From Vibrio quintilis (GTDB lineage: Bacteria; Pseudomonadota; Gammaproteobacteria; Enterobacterales; Vibrionaceae): a stretch of 64,000 nucleotides of DNA. Positions 26,087 to 35,888 of this stretch are shown in pieces (the first letter of the stretch is position 1; every line of letters begins with the position of its first letter). The notes under the pieces were generated by a model. That model searched no databases. It was given only the letters and a program-made list of their open reading frames with translations, and was not told the origin of the DNA. Position numbers and translations under genes: made by a program. Location: contig NZ_AP024897.1 of assembly GCF_024529975.1 (NCBI RefSeq), forward strand, positions 2,852,001 to 2,916,000, read 5' to 3'.

Positions 26087-26875
26087 TCAACAATCACCTG
26101 AATCATGAGGCTGACGAAACAGCAACGGGCAATTGCTGCAATACCGGGCGGGTTCTGTCGCCCGGTAATAATAACAACAGGTCCGCCGGACCCGGACTGG
26201 CTCATCGCATCCGGGCGCTTTTATTTTCCGGTGGTGGAACCCAGACAACGGGTTCACCTTCAGACCAAAAATATCCGTAGTCTGCGGATTGAGCAAAAAC
26301 CGGTAATCCGCCTGCACCTGCGCCGTTATCTCATCAGGCATACCGATCATGATCCGCCGCTCATAGATACTGAACACCCGCACGGCAACATTTTCCCACA
26401 ACACTTTTTCAGGTGTGCGGGTTAACCGGTGCAACTGGCTGACTAACTGCGACAAATTGCCTTGAAAAGCCTGCCTGAGTAATGTTTCACGCCATGGTTC
26501 TCTCTCTTCAGACACCAGACTGAACCGCACATTTTTCAGCGGCAATCCGGAACGCCAGATCCGGTTTTCCAGCGGATATTCAAACACACAATTATTGAGA
26601 GAAACATCCAGCCCCTGATTCAGCCGGGACATGGCATACAGCAGTGGAGCAAGTGTCAGAAACGCAAATCGCTTGAGCACCAGTGAAGCTGTCACTTTCA
26701 GGTTCGGTGCACCAAGCGCAGGCATGATCGCCTGCAATATCTGCATGCAGGTCGCATCTTCTGTCAGACCAACGGCATCGAGAGAAAGCGGTGACCGTGC
26801 AGTACAATCCTTCAGGCCAAACGCTGCCAGCTGCTGCCACGCTTCCGGTGAAAACGGGTGTCGGTACTCAGTCAT
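26087..26875 (-). CDS. fhuF: FhuF-family ferric siderophore reductase
   Basis: The 262-residue protein ends with RRTCCYYYR...RYCSNCPLL, the C-C-x10-C-x2-C signature of the FhuF C-terminal 2Fe-2S domain. The N-terminal part is the helical IucA/FhuF-like reductase domain. It reduces Fe(III)-siderophore in the cytoplasm to release iron. It is the last gene of the minus-strand operon; its start overlaps the ATPase stop by 8 bases. Gene symbol by family, not orthology. Confidence 0.85.
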   Translation of the reverse strand: MTEYRHPFSPEAWQQLAAFGLKDCTARSPLSLDAVGLTEDATCMQILQAIMPALGAPNLKVTASLVLKRFAFLTLAPLLYAMSRLNQGLDVSLNNCVFEYPLENRIWRSGLPLKNVRFSLVSEEREPWRETLLRQAFQGNLSQLVSQLHRLTRTPEKVLWENVAVRVFSIYERRIMIGMPDEITAQVQADYRFLLNPQTTDIFGLKVNPLSGFHHRKIKAPGCDEPVRVRRTCCYYYRATEPARYCSNCPLLFRQPHDSGDC

Positions 26876-27701
26876 CCAGTGCCTTTATTTCGGGATTGAT
26901 TTCAGCGGGAATCATGCGTCCTTTTCCATGTGGAATGCACATCGGTGAACCAAACAGCGGGTCGCGGGTAATATGGCACTTCATCCCAAACACGGTTTCA
27001 ACCATTTGCTGATCCAAAATCGCCTCAGGCGGACCAGTGCGATAAACGGCACCATCTTTGACCGCAATCATCTGATGCGCATAGCGACACGCCAGATTCA
27101 GGTCATGAATCACCATCAGAATGGTTGTTTGCTGAGATTGATTTAATTCAAATAACAAATCCAGAATTTCGATCTGATGGGTTAAATCCAGATAAGTAGT
27201 CGGCTCATCGAGCAACAGAATTTGTGTCTCCTGAGCCAGTGCCATGGCAATCCAGGCCCGCTGGCGCTGTCCACCGGATAACGCATCAACCGGACGCTGC
27301 GCCAGAGAAATCATCCGGGTATCCTGTAGCGCTTTATTCACGGCCCGCTCATCCTGTTCACTCCAGTTCTGTAGCCAGTTCTGGTGCGGATAACGCCCCT
27401 GCCTGACCAGTTGCTCCACCGTCAGCCCTTCCGGTGCAACCGGACCCTGCGGTAAAATCGCTAACTGGCGGGCAACCGCTTTTCCCGGCTGTTGATGCAA
27501 ATCAGCATCATATAAAAAGATCCGTCCGGCTCCGGGTTTCAGTAACCGGGCCAGTGATTTAAGCAGAGTCGACTTTCCACAGCCATTTCCCCCGACCAAT
27601 GCAGTAATCTGATGCGGGGTAATGGACAGATCAAGACCGTCAATAATGATCTGCCCGCCATATGCCAGCCGTAATTGTTCGGTTTTCAGAGGTGAAGTCA
27701 T
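26868..27701 (-). CDS. Siderophore ABC transporter ATPase (FecE/FhuC family)
   Basis: The product of about 277 residues has Walker A GGNGCGKSTLL, a Q-loop, the signature LSGGQRQRAWIAMA, Walker B ILLLDEPTTYLDL and the switch His in MVIHDLN. It drives ferric-siderophore import with the two permeases upstream. Two starts are possible: ATG 27731, overlapping the permease stop, and ATG 27701, which has AGGA 7 bases upstream and gives the usual family N-terminus. The second is preferred. Confidence 0.92.
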   Translation of the reverse strand: MTSPLKTEQLRLAYGGQIIIDGLDLSITPHQITALVGGNGCGKSTLLKSLARLLKPGAGRIFLYDADLHQQPGKAVARQLAILPQGPVAPEGLTVEQLVRQGRYPHQNWLQNWSEQDERAVNKALQDTRMISLAQRPVDALSGGQRQRAWIAMALAQETQILLLDEPTTYLDLTHQIEILDLLFELNQSQQTTILMVIHDLNLACRYAHQMIAVKDGAVYRTGPPEAILDQQMVETVFGMKCHITRDPLFGSPMCIPHGKGRMIPAEINPEIKALDD

Positions 27702-27730
27702 GATGCTTTCCTGCGTTTTTTCTTCCGGCA

Positions 27731-28906
27731 TTAAAAGCGCTGCCGGTACAGTAAATAAATAAAAAATGGTGCGCCAATCGCCGAAACAAACACCCCGGCG
27801 GGAATATCCAGCGGCTGAAACAGCAGACGGCCACAGACATCAGCCAGCATCACCAGACAGGCCCCCGTGCAGGCCGTCACCGGCAACAATACACCAAAGC
27901 TCCGGATGACGAGACGCCGGGCAATATGTGGTGCAATCAGACCGGCGAACCCGATCGCCCCTGCATAAGCAATCGCCGGGGCCGCCATCAGCACACTCAG
28001 CCCGAACAGGCAAAGCCGCATTGTCTGGACAGACACGCCTAAACCGGTTGCAACCTGATCCCCCAGCTCCTGAGCATTAATCCGCCTTGTCAGGCATAAG
28101 CTCAGCGGTAAGCTGACAGCCAGCCACGGGAATAATGCTTTGACATCATCCCACCCGGCCCCGTAAACGCTGCCGGTTAGCCAGATATACGCTGTCACAG
28201 AAGTCGACTCAGGACTGACCGCTATGGCAAAAGTAGTCACTGCGCCCATCGCGGCTGAAACGCCAATACCAACCAGAATCAAACGCATGGGTGTCACCCC
28301 GTTCCGCCAGGCCAGCCAATAAATCAGCACTGCCGCCAGCATTGCGCCGGCGATGGCAAATACCGGCAACCAGACACCAGACAGAAGCGGATGGATGAAA
28401 GACAAAAAACTCACAGCAGCGGCAGAAGCCCCACTGGTCAGGCCCACAACGTCAGATGAAGCCAGCGGATTACGGATCATCGATTGCAACAATAGCCCCG
28501 CGACACCCAGTGCCGCACCAACCATCGCAGCCATCAGCATCCGTGGCATCCGGAGAGATTCGATGATAAAAGTGAGTGTCTGTCCCTGTAAATTTGGTCC
28601 CTGTAAATTCTTCAAATGAAGTGCCTGTCCCTGCAAATCAGTCCCCTGTCTATCCAAAGAGCCAGACAACGCTGAAATCACCACGTCGGGAGCAATCCAG
28701 TCCGTCCCGGCACATAAGGAAAAGAGCATGACAGACAGGGTGACGAACACAATAATCATACTGACAGCGACGGTTTTCACCGGCAGAGAAAATGACCAGA
28801 AGCGCTGGCGGATGACCCATGGTTTATTCAGACCCAACGGTTTATTCAGATCCCTTGGCTTATTCAAATCAGATCGCTTATTCAAACCGGCGCCCTTTTC
28901 TGGCAA
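27731..28906 (-). CDS. Siderophore ABC permease 2 (FecCD family)
   Basis: The 391-residue permease has about ten membrane helices and FecCD motifs (RMPRMLMAAMVGAALGVAG, then IRNPLASSDVVGLTSGA, later GAIGFAGLIAPHIAR). Two odd insertions mark it. The N-terminal ~30 residues repeat LNKPxx, coded by an 18-bp tandem repeat, and periplasmic loop 1 holds LQG-rich repeats (about residues 88-110). Its first 29 bases overlap the end of the other permease gene. The true start may be further in, after the repeats. Confidence 0.88.
   Translation of the reverse strand: MPEKGAGLNKRSDLNKPRDLNKPLGLNKPWVIRQRFWSFSLPVKTVAVSMIIVFVTLSVMLFSLCAGTDWIAPDVVISALSGSLDRQGTDLQGQALHLKNLQGPNLQGQTLTFIIESLRMPRMLMAAMVGAALGVAGLLLQSMIRNPLASSDVVGLTSGASAAAVSFLSFIHPLLSGVWLPVFAIAGAMLAAVLIYWLAWRNGVTPMRLILVGIGVSAAMGAVTTFAIAVSPESTSVTAYIWLTGSVYGAGWDDVKALFPWLAVSLPLSLCLTRRINAQELGDQVATGLGVSVQTMRLCLFGLSVLMAAPAIAYAGAIGFAGLIAPHIARRLVIRSFGVLLPVTACTGACLVMLADVCGRLLFQPLDIPAGVFVSAIGAPFFIYLLYRQRF
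28821..28892. repeat. Four 18-bp tandem units at the permease gene junction
   Basis: Four units of 18 bp, each starting (on +) G/C-G-T/C-TTATTCA, run across the junction of the two permease genes. On the minus strand the first unit contains the upstream permease stop codon; the others are read as LNKPxx at the start of the next permease. Confidence 0.9.
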
Positions 28907-29891
28907 GAAAAATAAAGAAAGGTGTTCCCAGCAATGCCGTCATCACCCCGAGTGGCACTTCTTCCGGAGCCATCACCAGACGTCCGGCCACATCCGCACT
29001 GACCAGTAAAATTGCACCCCATAAAGCACTGACTGCAAGAAGCCACTTGTGATCATTGCCCGACCAGGTTCGCACCATATGCGGCACAATCAGCCCGATA
29101 AATCCGATATGACCAGCCATCGCGACTGCCGTTCCCGCCAGGCCAATAATCAGTACACTGACTGCCCCTTTCAATATCAGGGTATTTTGTCCCAGTCCGG
29201 TCGCAACATCATCGCCAGACAGCAGAATATTCAGATGGGGAGCCAGTCCGATAGCAACTATCACCGCCCCCCATAAACAGGGTAATACAGGTAAAATCTC
29301 GTTCAGTTCCCGTCCTGAAGCTGACCCGGCAAGCCAGAATAACACGCCGTCGATCCCTTCCCGCCCGGTGACCAGAATCCCCTGCGTCAGCGCCATAAAA
29401 AGGGCAGAAACAGCAGCACCGGCCAGTACCACCCGTACCGGGGACAGTCCATCCTGACCAAGACAGCCGAGCGTATACACCAGCCCTCCGGCCACCGCGG
29501 CACCAGCAAAAGCCAGCCACATCAGCTGCGACGTTGCGCTGACCATAAATAACTGTGACCAGAGAACAATGGTAAAAACCGCACCCGCATTCACACCAAA
29601 AACGGCTGGTGATGCCAGCGGATTCCGGGTCAGGGTTTGCATCAGCACTCCCGCAACCGCCAGCGCGGCTCCGACAGAGCAGGCAGTGAGTGTCCGGGAT
29701 AACCGGGTTGAAATCACAATAACATGGGTGACCGAGTCCGGATTATAAGACCAGATTGCCTGCCAGACATCCCGCAGCGGGACCGGATACTGACCGGAAG
29801 AGAGGCTGATGAAACAGACCAGCAAAAGGGACAGAAAGGATATCAGCAACAAAGCCCAACGCACCGGAGCAGCCCGGAGAGAACACACCAT
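28878..29891 (-). CDS. Siderophore ABC permease 1 (FecCD family)
   Basis: The 337-residue permease has FecCD motifs: RLSRTLTACSVGAALAVAGV, NPLASPAVFGVNAGA and GHIGFIGLIVPHMVR. With permease 2 it forms the heterodimeric channel. It begins directly at the end of the binding-protein gene (start 29891 overlaps its stop) and ends inside the 18-bp tandem repeat shared with permease 2. Confidence 0.9.
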   Translation of the reverse strand: MVCSLRAAPVRWALLLISFLSLLLVCFISLSSGQYPVPLRDVWQAIWSYNPDSVTHVIVISTRLSRTLTACSVGAALAVAGVLMQTLTRNPLASPAVFGVNAGAVFTIVLWSQLFMVSATSQLMWLAFAGAAVAGGLVYTLGCLGQDGLSPVRVVLAGAAVSALFMALTQGILVTGREGIDGVLFWLAGSASGRELNEILPVLPCLWGAVIVAIGLAPHLNILLSGDDVATGLGQNTLILKGAVSVLIIGLAGTAVAMAGHIGFIGLIVPHMVRTWSGNDHKWLLAVSALWGAILLVSADVAGRLVMAPEEVPLGVMTALLGTPFFIFLARKGRRFE

Positions 29892-30853
29892 TATGGCACC
29901 TCATCCTGAAGCTGATAACGGTCAGAAAGTTGATCCAGTATACGGTTGGCCCCCAGTATGCCGCCGGAAAGTAACCAGCGAACCCTGTCCACCGGATACA
30001 CCTGTCCTTCTCTTGGCGCTTTGAGGATTTTCCATAAAGGATGTGCACGCCATCGCTGATAATTTTTCCGGACCGCCTGATCATCTGAATGAAGGATGAC
30101 AAAAAACACATCCGCATTCACCTGCGGCAGTGATTCTTTGGTTTTCAGTTTCACGCCCCAGGTATGACGCTTTTCGAGCGGAAAACGAAAACCAATTTCT
30201 TCAAGCACTTTGCCGGGGAAACTATCCTGAAGGTAAAGACGTAAGTGGTCAGCCCGCACGTCAAGAATAGCCGCGGTTAACGGCCAGCCCGGTATTTTCT
30301 GACTGAGTGCGGAGGAAAATACAGCCACCCGGTTCTGCCATTGCTGCCACAATGCCTTTCCCTGTGCATTCCGCCCGGTTGCCATCGATACCAGTTCAAG
30401 CGTGTGATGAAAATTATAGACATTGTCGGTCAACACCACCGGCGCAATTTGTGAGAGCTGCCGGTAAATTTTTTCATGGCGGGACAGAGAACCAATGATC
30501 AAATCCGGATGCAGGGCAGCAATCCGCTCCAGATTTGGCTGCGTTTCCAGACCGACATGTTTGACTCCTGCCAGCTGCGGGCGCAGATAATGATAGGTCG
30601 GTTTTTCAGCCCATGAATCAACCACACCCACCGGCTGAATTCCCAAAGCAACGGCGGTATCTGTTGCCCCCTGGAATAAAGTCACGACCCGGTGAACAGA
30701 ACCGGAAAGCGTCGTCACTCCCATCGCATGGTGAATCTGCCTGATATTCTGCTCTGTCGCACCGGCATGTGTGACAACTGAACTGATCAGCATCAGACAC
30801 ACAGCAAAGAGACAAACGACGAACTGACCTGACAGTCTTCGGTTACTGGTCAT
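29891..30853 (-). CDS. Periplasmic siderophore-binding protein
   Basis: A 320-residue protein with a signal peptide (hydrophobic to VVTHAGA) and a TroA/FecB-like two-lobe layout: GVVDSWAEKP, a long backbone helix region, LIIGSLSRHEKIY and PVVLTDNV. It delivers ferric siderophore to the two permeases. It is the first gene of the minus-strand operon (binding protein, permease, permease, ATPase, FhuF), with a Fur-like site upstream. Confidence 0.9.
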   Translation of the reverse strand: MTSNRRLSGQFVVCLFAVCLMLISSVVTHAGATEQNIRQIHHAMGVTTLSGSVHRVVTLFQGATDTAVALGIQPVGVVDSWAEKPTYHYLRPQLAGVKHVGLETQPNLERIAALHPDLIIGSLSRHEKIYRQLSQIAPVVLTDNVYNFHHTLELVSMATGRNAQGKALWQQWQNRVAVFSSALSQKIPGWPLTAAILDVRADHLRLYLQDSFPGKVLEEIGFRFPLEKRHTWGVKLKTKESLPQVNADVFFVILHSDDQAVRKNYQRWRAHPLWKILKAPREGQVYPVDRVRWLLSGGILGANRILDQLSDRYQLQDEVP

Positions 30854-30893
30854 GTTATCAATCCAACCTTCAGATTTATCAAAGATTTTACAT

Positions 30894-30912
30894 GATAATA
30901 GTTCTTAATATC
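30894..30912 (-). promoter_or_regulatory. Fur-like box upstream of the siderophore ABC operon
   Basis: GATAATAGTTCTTAATATC agrees with the Fur 19-mer at about 13 of 19 positions and lies 41 bases before the binding-protein start. It is weaker than the receptor's site but in a fitting place. Confidence 0.6.
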
Positions 30913-31012
30913 ATCTGCAACATTCAGGTTATCATTCAGGCAGAATCTGGTATCGTTTCGTAAAAATCAGTTTTCTGATGCTTTGTTATTTTTCATGAGA
31001 TACACGTTTTAT

Positions 31013-31042
31013 GAAAAACAGCCGGAGACAACGCCCCGGCTG
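31013..31042 (-). terminator. Terminator downstream of lldD
   Basis: On the minus strand CAGCCGG (31042-31036) pairs with CCGGCTG (31025-31019), followed by a TTTTT run. It ends the lactate operon before the siderophore operon promoter. Confidence 0.75.
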
Positions 31043-31118
31043 GATGTGATTCACTGGCATATTTAATTCATACTGAACATACCGGAACATCTCTCTGCTC
31101 CGGATAATACAACATGCA

Positions 31119-32261
31119 TTAAAACATCTTCTGAACCAGCGACTCGCGGGACAGTGAATGAATATCCTTTGCACCGGTCAGTGTCATTGCTACCCGCATT
31201 TCTTTGTCAAACAGGTCGAGCAGGTTTTCAACGCCCGCCTGTCCCTGCGCGGCCAGTGCATACACAAAAGCACGCCCCAACAATGTACAGTCAGCGCCGA
31301 GTGCCAGCATCCGGACCACATCCAACCCGGTACGGATGCCTGAATCCACCAGAATTTTGATTTCACCTTTCACCGCATCTGCGATATCCGGCAGTGCTTT
31401 CGCAGTCGATAACACGCCGTCAAGCTGACGCCCGCCATGATTCGAAACCACAATTCCATCAGCACCAAAACGTACCGCGTCTTTTGCATCCTCTTTATCC
31501 AGAATACCTTTGATGATCATCGGACCATCCCAGAATTCACGAATCCATTCCAGATCTTTCCATGAGATGGACGGATCAAAGTTCGCCCCCAGCCAGCCGA
31601 TATAATCTTCCAGTTTGGTCGGCGAGCCGCGATAGGTGGAAATATTGCCCAGATCGTGTGGTTTACCCAGCAAGCCGACATCCCAGGCCCACTGCGGATG
31701 AACCATCGCCTGTAATACCCGGCGCATCGCTGCATTGGGGCCGCTCATACCGGAATGCATGTCGCGGTAACGTGCACCGGGAACCGGCATATCGACGGTA
31801 AATACCAGGGTTTTCACCCCTGCCGCTTTGGCCCGTTCCAACACGTTTTTCATAAATCCCCGGTCTTTGAGCACATAGAGCTGGAACCACATCGGCCGGT
31901 CAATCGCAGGTGCAACCTCTTCAATCGGGCAGACAGACACCGTTGAAAGCGTCATCGGAATACCTTTTTTCTCCGCCGCTCTGGCTGCCTGAACTTCACC
32001 ACGCCGGGCGTACATGCCGGTTAAGCCTACCGGAGCCAGCGCGATCGGCATCGCCAGAGATTCACCGAACAGTTCAGTCTCCAGACTGAGTGACGACATA
32101 TCATTTAACACCCGCTGGCGCAGTGCGATATCCGCAAGATCATCACTATTTTTGCGCAAAGTATGCTCGCTGTAAGAGCCACCATCAATATAGTGAAAAA
32201 GAAACGGCGGCAGTTTGGATTTCGCCGCTGCGCGATAATCCGTCGAAGCAGAAATAATCAT
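31119..32261 (-). CDS. lldD: L-lactate dehydrogenase (FMN, quinone-linked)
   Basis: The 380-residue protein has the FMN alpha-hydroxyacid oxidase layout: the YYR/YID opening near residue 24, [16 protein letters not shown], the IIKGI strand Lys, [10 protein letters not shown] with catalytic His and Arg, and a phosphate site with [10 protein letters not shown] and GRAF. It oxidises L-lactate to pyruvate at the inner membrane. It follows lldP on the same strand, separated by a hairpin, and has a terminator downstream. Length matches E. coli LldD (396). Confidence 0.95.
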   Translation of the reverse strand: MIISASTDYRAAAKSKLPPFLFHYIDGGSYSEHTLRKNSDDLADIALRQRVLNDMSSLSLETELFGESLAMPIALAPVGLTGMYARRGEVQAARAAEKKGIPMTLSTVSVCPIEEVAPAIDRPMWFQLYVLKDRGFMKNVLERAKAAGVKTLVFTVDMPVPGARYRDMHSGMSGPNAAMRRVLQAMVHPQWAWDVGLLGKPHDLGNISTYRGSPTKLEDYIGWLGANFDPSISWKDLEWIREFWDGPMIIKGILDKEDAKDAVRFGADGIVVSNHGGRQLDGVLSTAKALPDIADAVKGEIKILVDSGIRTGLDVVRMLALGADCTLLGRAFVYALAAQGQAGVENLLDLFDKEMRVAMTLTGAKDIHSLSRESLVQKMF

Positions 32262-32372
32262 CGTGAATATCCTAACATCATAAAAACAAAAAACAGAAGT
32301 AAATCAGAGCGATCCCCGTACCCTTTTATGACTGAAACCAGTACTGAAACTAAAGTTTTTACGGGAACCAAA

Positions 32373-32392
32373 GACCACCACCGAAGGTGGTC
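32373..32392 (-). promoter_or_regulatory. Hairpin in the lldP-lldD gap
   Basis: GACCACC (32373-32379) pairs with GGTGGTC (32386-32392) around a 6-base loop, 16 bases after the lldP stop. It lacks a long T run, so it may reduce read-through or protect the lldP message rather than end transcription fully. Confidence 0.55.
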
Positions 32393-32407
32393 AACGTGCG
32401 TGTGCGG

Positions 32408-34102
32408 CTACGAAGCCATCAGAATATCCGTGGCATGAAAGCCGTAGATCAAAATCAGCCCGACCAGCCCGGTCATCACCAGATAGTAAGCGGTCGGAAT
32501 CACGGTTTTACGCAGTATCGCGCCTTCCCGGCCCAACAGGCCGACTGTCGCAGAGGCGGCAACCACATTGTGAATCGCAATCATATTCCCTGCGGCGGCA
32601 CCTACCGCCTGTAAAGCAATCACCACCACGCTGGAAATATTGAGTGTGTTAGCCACTTCAAACTGGAACTGGCTGAACATCATGTTAGAGACGGTATTCG
32701 ACCCGGCAATAAATGCGCCTAACGCTCCGATAGTGGCACTGAGTGCCGGGAACGCGTGCCCGACCAGCCCCGCAGCAAAATTAGCAGTGGTGACCGGCAT
32801 ACTGGCTAAGTCCGCGGCATTGACGCCTGAATTGATGAAAATCCGCACCATCGGAATGGTAAACACCAGCACAAAACCTGCGCCTATCAGTGTCTTGGTT
32901 GATTCACCCAGCGCTTTGCCCATCGGTGCCAGACTGCGTGTATGCAGCACAGCCGCCAGCAGTGCGACGAAGACTAAAATCCCGCCGGGCAAATACAGTG
33001 GTGCAAATGAAGTCCCGATATCCGGCTCACCCAGAATATGACCGATACCAATTTTGACATTGAGTAACATCGCTTTGAATTCAGGGCTAACACGGCTTGC
33101 CACCAGAATGACCGCCAGCAGTACATACGGCAGCCACGCAAAAACGAGTGACATCGGTTTGGCTTTCACGCTGTCTGTATCCATTTTTAACGACCCCAGC
33201 CACTCTTTCGGCCAGCTGTTTCCCGGCGCAAAATCCCACCGGGTTGCAGGCACCAGAAAGCCTTTTCTGGCCGCCGTCACCACGATTGCCAGCCCAGCCA
33301 GCCCGCCGATCAGAGAAGGGAATTCAGGTCCAAGAAATACCCCGGTCAGCGCATAAGGCACGGTAAATGCCACCCCGGCAAACAAGGCAAACGGCAGAAT
33401 ACTCAATCCGTCACGCCAGCGACGTTCCTGACCGAAAAAACGGGAAAGCATCATCGCCATTAACACCGGCATCAGCGTTCCGACACCCGCATGAATCAAC
33501 GCAACATGGCTGGTAATCTGCTGTAAAAACGCATCCCAGTTGCTGCCGTGAGCAAGCAGCGCAGAAGAGATATGATGTTCATCCAGCCCTTTATTGACCC
33601 CGACCAGAATCGGCGTGCCGACAGCACCAAACGAAACAGGTGTTGATTGAATCATCATGCCCATCACCACAGCTGCCAGTGCCGGAAATCCAATCGCGAC
33701 CAGCAGCGGTGCCGCAATCGCTGCGGGCGTTCCGAACCCGGAGGCACCTTCAATAAAGGAGCCAAAACACCATGCAATGATGATGGTCTGAATCCGGCGG
33801 TCCGGTGAAATATTGGTGAAGCCATTCCGAATCACGCTAATGGCGCCCGTGTGTTTTAAAGTGTTGAGCAGAAAAATGGCACCGAATACGATCCACAGTA
33901 CCGTGACCGTAATGCCTAACCCTTGCAGAATTGAGGCGAGAACCCGGTTGACTGTCATATCCCAGCAGCCAAGCGCAATCAGCACCGTGGCAGCAAAAGC
34001 CACCGGCATCGCTTTTTTGGCCGGCCAGTTGAGCCCGACCAGTAACAGCGCTGCGATCACAATTGGTGAAAATGCAATAAGAGCAAGTAAAGTTTCACTC
34101 AT
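32408..34102 (-). CDS. lldP: L-lactate permease
   Basis: The 564-residue protein has about 12-14 membrane helices and typical LldP segments: [32 protein letters not shown] and near the end [17 protein letters not shown]. It imports L-lactate with protons. The first gene of the lldP-lldD pair, it is transcribed away from a LysR-type regulator 378 bases upstream; E. coli instead uses the GntR-type LldR. Confidence 0.93.
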   Translation of the reverse strand: MSETLLALIAFSPIVIAALLLVGLNWPAKKAMPVAFAATVLIALGCWDMTVNRVLASILQGLGITVTVLWIVFGAIFLLNTLKHTGAISVIRNGFTNISPDRRIQTIIIAWCFGSFIEGASGFGTPAAIAAPLLVAIGFPALAAVVMGMMIQSTPVSFGAVGTPILVGVNKGLDEHHISSALLAHGSNWDAFLQQITSHVALIHAGVGTLMPVLMAMMLSRFFGQERRWRDGLSILPFALFAGVAFTVPYALTGVFLGPEFPSLIGGLAGLAIVVTAARKGFLVPATRWDFAPGNSWPKEWLGSLKMDTDSVKAKPMSLVFAWLPYVLLAVILVASRVSPEFKAMLLNVKIGIGHILGEPDIGTSFAPLYLPGGILVFVALLAAVLHTRSLAPMGKALGESTKTLIGAGFVLVFTIPMVRIFINSGVNAADLASMPVTTANFAAGLVGHAFPALSATIGALGAFIAGSNTVSNMMFSQFQFEVANTLNISSVVVIALQAVGAAAGNMIAIHNVVAASATVGLLGREGAILRKTVIPTAYYLVMTGLVGLILIYGFHATDILMAS

Positions 34103-34480
34103 GATACGTCCTTTTGTCAGCAGAAAAGCCCACGATGCATCTCTGGTTTATCACCAAGAAAAATGCAGGACCAAACCACGTATTGCAGGGGGCGGGTTCA
34201 GTCATTTGAGCTTAATTATTAAAATTTTTTTGATAAATCATATCCGGACCATGTTGACTGGTTGAGCGTAAACCGGATACAGCTGTTGATTATTTGTCAT
34301 CTCATTTTTTATATCCGGGCAACCTGAAGCTGCAGGTTTTCCGGAGATATTATCGTTTAATATGTAAAGACTCTGAGTGTTATTTTGTGTGGTTGTTAAC
34401 CGTTTGTGAATCTAACGGTTTCTTTTTTTTCAATATATGGAAATAATGAAAAACATTCATTCCAAAATTGACATAAACAA
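34103..34480. other. Divergent lldP / LysR intergenic region with imperfect palindrome
   Basis: This 378-bp gap must hold both divergent promoters and the LysR operator. The clearest structure is a palindrome at 34311-34350 with core AACCTG...CAGGTT flanked by ATATCCGG/CCGGAGATAT. The core matches the dispersed AACCTGAAGATGCAGGTT hairpin seen further right, so it may be a degenerate copy. A T-N11-A operator could not be placed with confidence. Confidence 0.5.
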
Positions 34481-35389
34481 ATGCGGGCAGACGATTTAAT
34501 TCTGTTTTCACAGGTGGTTGAGCTGGGCACCTTCAGCAAAGTCGCTGAACAAAATAACCTTACAAATTCAGTAGTTAGCAAAAGAATTGCCCGGCTTGAG
34601 GAGCAATTAGGGGTTCGGTTATTCTATCGCACCACCCGTAAATTAACCCTGACAGAGGCCGGAAAAGCCTTACTGGCCGGTGCTAAAAATGTGACTCAGG
34701 CGACGCAGGAAGCCATCGATGCCGTCACAGGATTCGGGGAAAATATCACCGGACATATCAAAATGTCTGTCCCGACAATTTCCGGTGACTTATTGCTGGC
34801 GGATGCCGTGGCTGAGTTTTGTGATCAACATCCGGGTCTGACGGTCGATATGTCACTGGATAACCGGTTCGTCGATCTGGTGGAAGGCGGCTACGATCTG
34901 GTGATTCGCACCGGCTATCTGGCCGATTCAAGTTTAATTGCGCGCCACATTCTCGATTCCCAGTGGGTCGTCTGTTGTTCGCCTTCCTACCTCGCCCGCC
35001 ATGGTCAGCCTCAGCGGCCGGAAGATCTGCTGCAGCGTAATTGTCTGCAGTATGCTTATCAGACCACCGGCGCCAGTGAATGGGAGTTTAAAGGCGCTCA
35101 GGGGAATTACATCGTACGGGTCTCCGGCAGCTTTTCCACCGATAACCCGACCGCGCTGCGCCGGGTGGCACTGAGAGGCTCAGGCATTGCGTATGTCCCG
35201 CGTTGCCTGGTGTATCATGATTTACTGGAGGGGAAACTGGTGGATATTCTGCCGCAGCAGGTCGGCAAAAAACTCGGCGTTTATGCGGTCTATCCGTTCA
35301 CCCGTCAGCCACCAAAAAAAAGAATCCTCCGGCATAGCCGGAGGTTTTTCATATGCGCCTATAAGGCTCTCCTACCAGCAGCGCCCTAG
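34481..35389 (+). CDS. LysR-family regulator divergent from lldP, altered C-terminus
   Basis: The 302-residue protein has an N-terminal winged helix (FSKVAEQNNLTNSVVSKRIARLEEQLG) and a LysR effector domain to about residue 278. Its position suggests control of lactate uptake. The last ~20 codons (from RQPPKKRI) include a perfect hairpin-plus-T-run at 35326-35349 and then lead towards the IS element, and they do not look like a LysR C-terminus. The native end was probably replaced when the IS or an earlier rearrangement arrived. The DNA-binding part is intact. Confidence 0.82.
   Translation: MRADDLILFSQVVELGTFSKVAEQNNLTNSVVSKRIARLEEQLGVRLFYRTTRKLTLTEAGKALLAGAKNVTQATQEAIDAVTGFGENITGHIKMSVPTISGDLLLADAVAEFCDQHPGLTVDMSLDNRFVDLVEGGYDLVIRTGYLADSSLIARHILDSQWVVCCSPSYLARHGQPQRPEDLLQRNCLQYAYQTTGASEWEFKGAQGNYIVRVSGSFSTDNPTALRRVALRGSGIAYVPRCLVYHDLLEGKLVDILPQQVGKKLGVYAVYPFTRQPPKKRILRHSRRFFICAYKALLPAAP
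35326..35349. terminator. Perfect terminator hairpin inside the LysR 3' end
   Basis: CCTCCGGC (35326-35333) pairs with GCCGGAGG (35337-35344), with AAAAAAAA upstream and TTTTT downstream. It is read as codons by the LysR frame. Confidence 0.8.
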
Positions 35390-35424
35390 CAGGCGCATAG
35401 TGATCTGACATTTGCATATTACTA

Positions 35425-35883
35425 TTACTTACGGCCCGTAAACGGGCTACCTGAATATGGGATCGACAGCTGCTCTCCCAATTTATCCTGTTCTAACTGG
35501 TGTTGGATGTAATTTTGGATCTTGCCGGTATTTTTACCTACCGTATCCACATAATAACCTCGACACCAAAATTCACGATTACGATATTTGAACTTCAAAT
35601 CTCCAAATTGCTCATATAACATCAAGCTACTTTTTCCTTTTAGATACCCCATAAATCCTGAAACGCTCATCTTTGGTGGTATTTCCAAAAGCATGTGGAC
35701 ATGATCTACACAGCATTCTGCCTCAACAATGTTCACATTTTTCCATTCACATAATTTTCGCAGTATTTCACCAACTGCTCTGCGTTTTTCACCATAGAAC
35801 ACCTGCCTTCTATATTTCGGGGCGAATACTATGTGATATTTACAATTCCATCGAGTGTGCGCTAAGCTTTTTTCGTCCCCCAT
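35425..35883 (-). CDS. tnpA: IS200-type Y1 transposase TnpA
   Basis: The 152-residue protein has the family features: HIVFAPKYRRQVF, the HUH motif as DHVHMLLEIPP, and the catalytic Tyr region in REFWCRGYYVDTVGKN. It moves single-stranded copies by cutting at structured ends. Full length for the family, with no internal stop. Its ribosome site (GGGGG just upstream of ATG) is paired into a hairpin by an upstream arm, the known way IS200 keeps transposase low. Confidence 0.93.
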   Translation of the reverse strand: MGDEKSLAHTRWNCKYHIVFAPKYRRQVFYGEKRRAVGEILRKLCEWKNVNIVEAECCVDHVHMLLEIPPKMSVSGFMGYLKGKSSLMLYEQFGDLKFKYRNREFWCRGYYVDTVGKNTGKIQNYIQHQLEQDKLGEQLSIPYSGSPFTGRK

Positions 35884-35888
35884 TGGGA

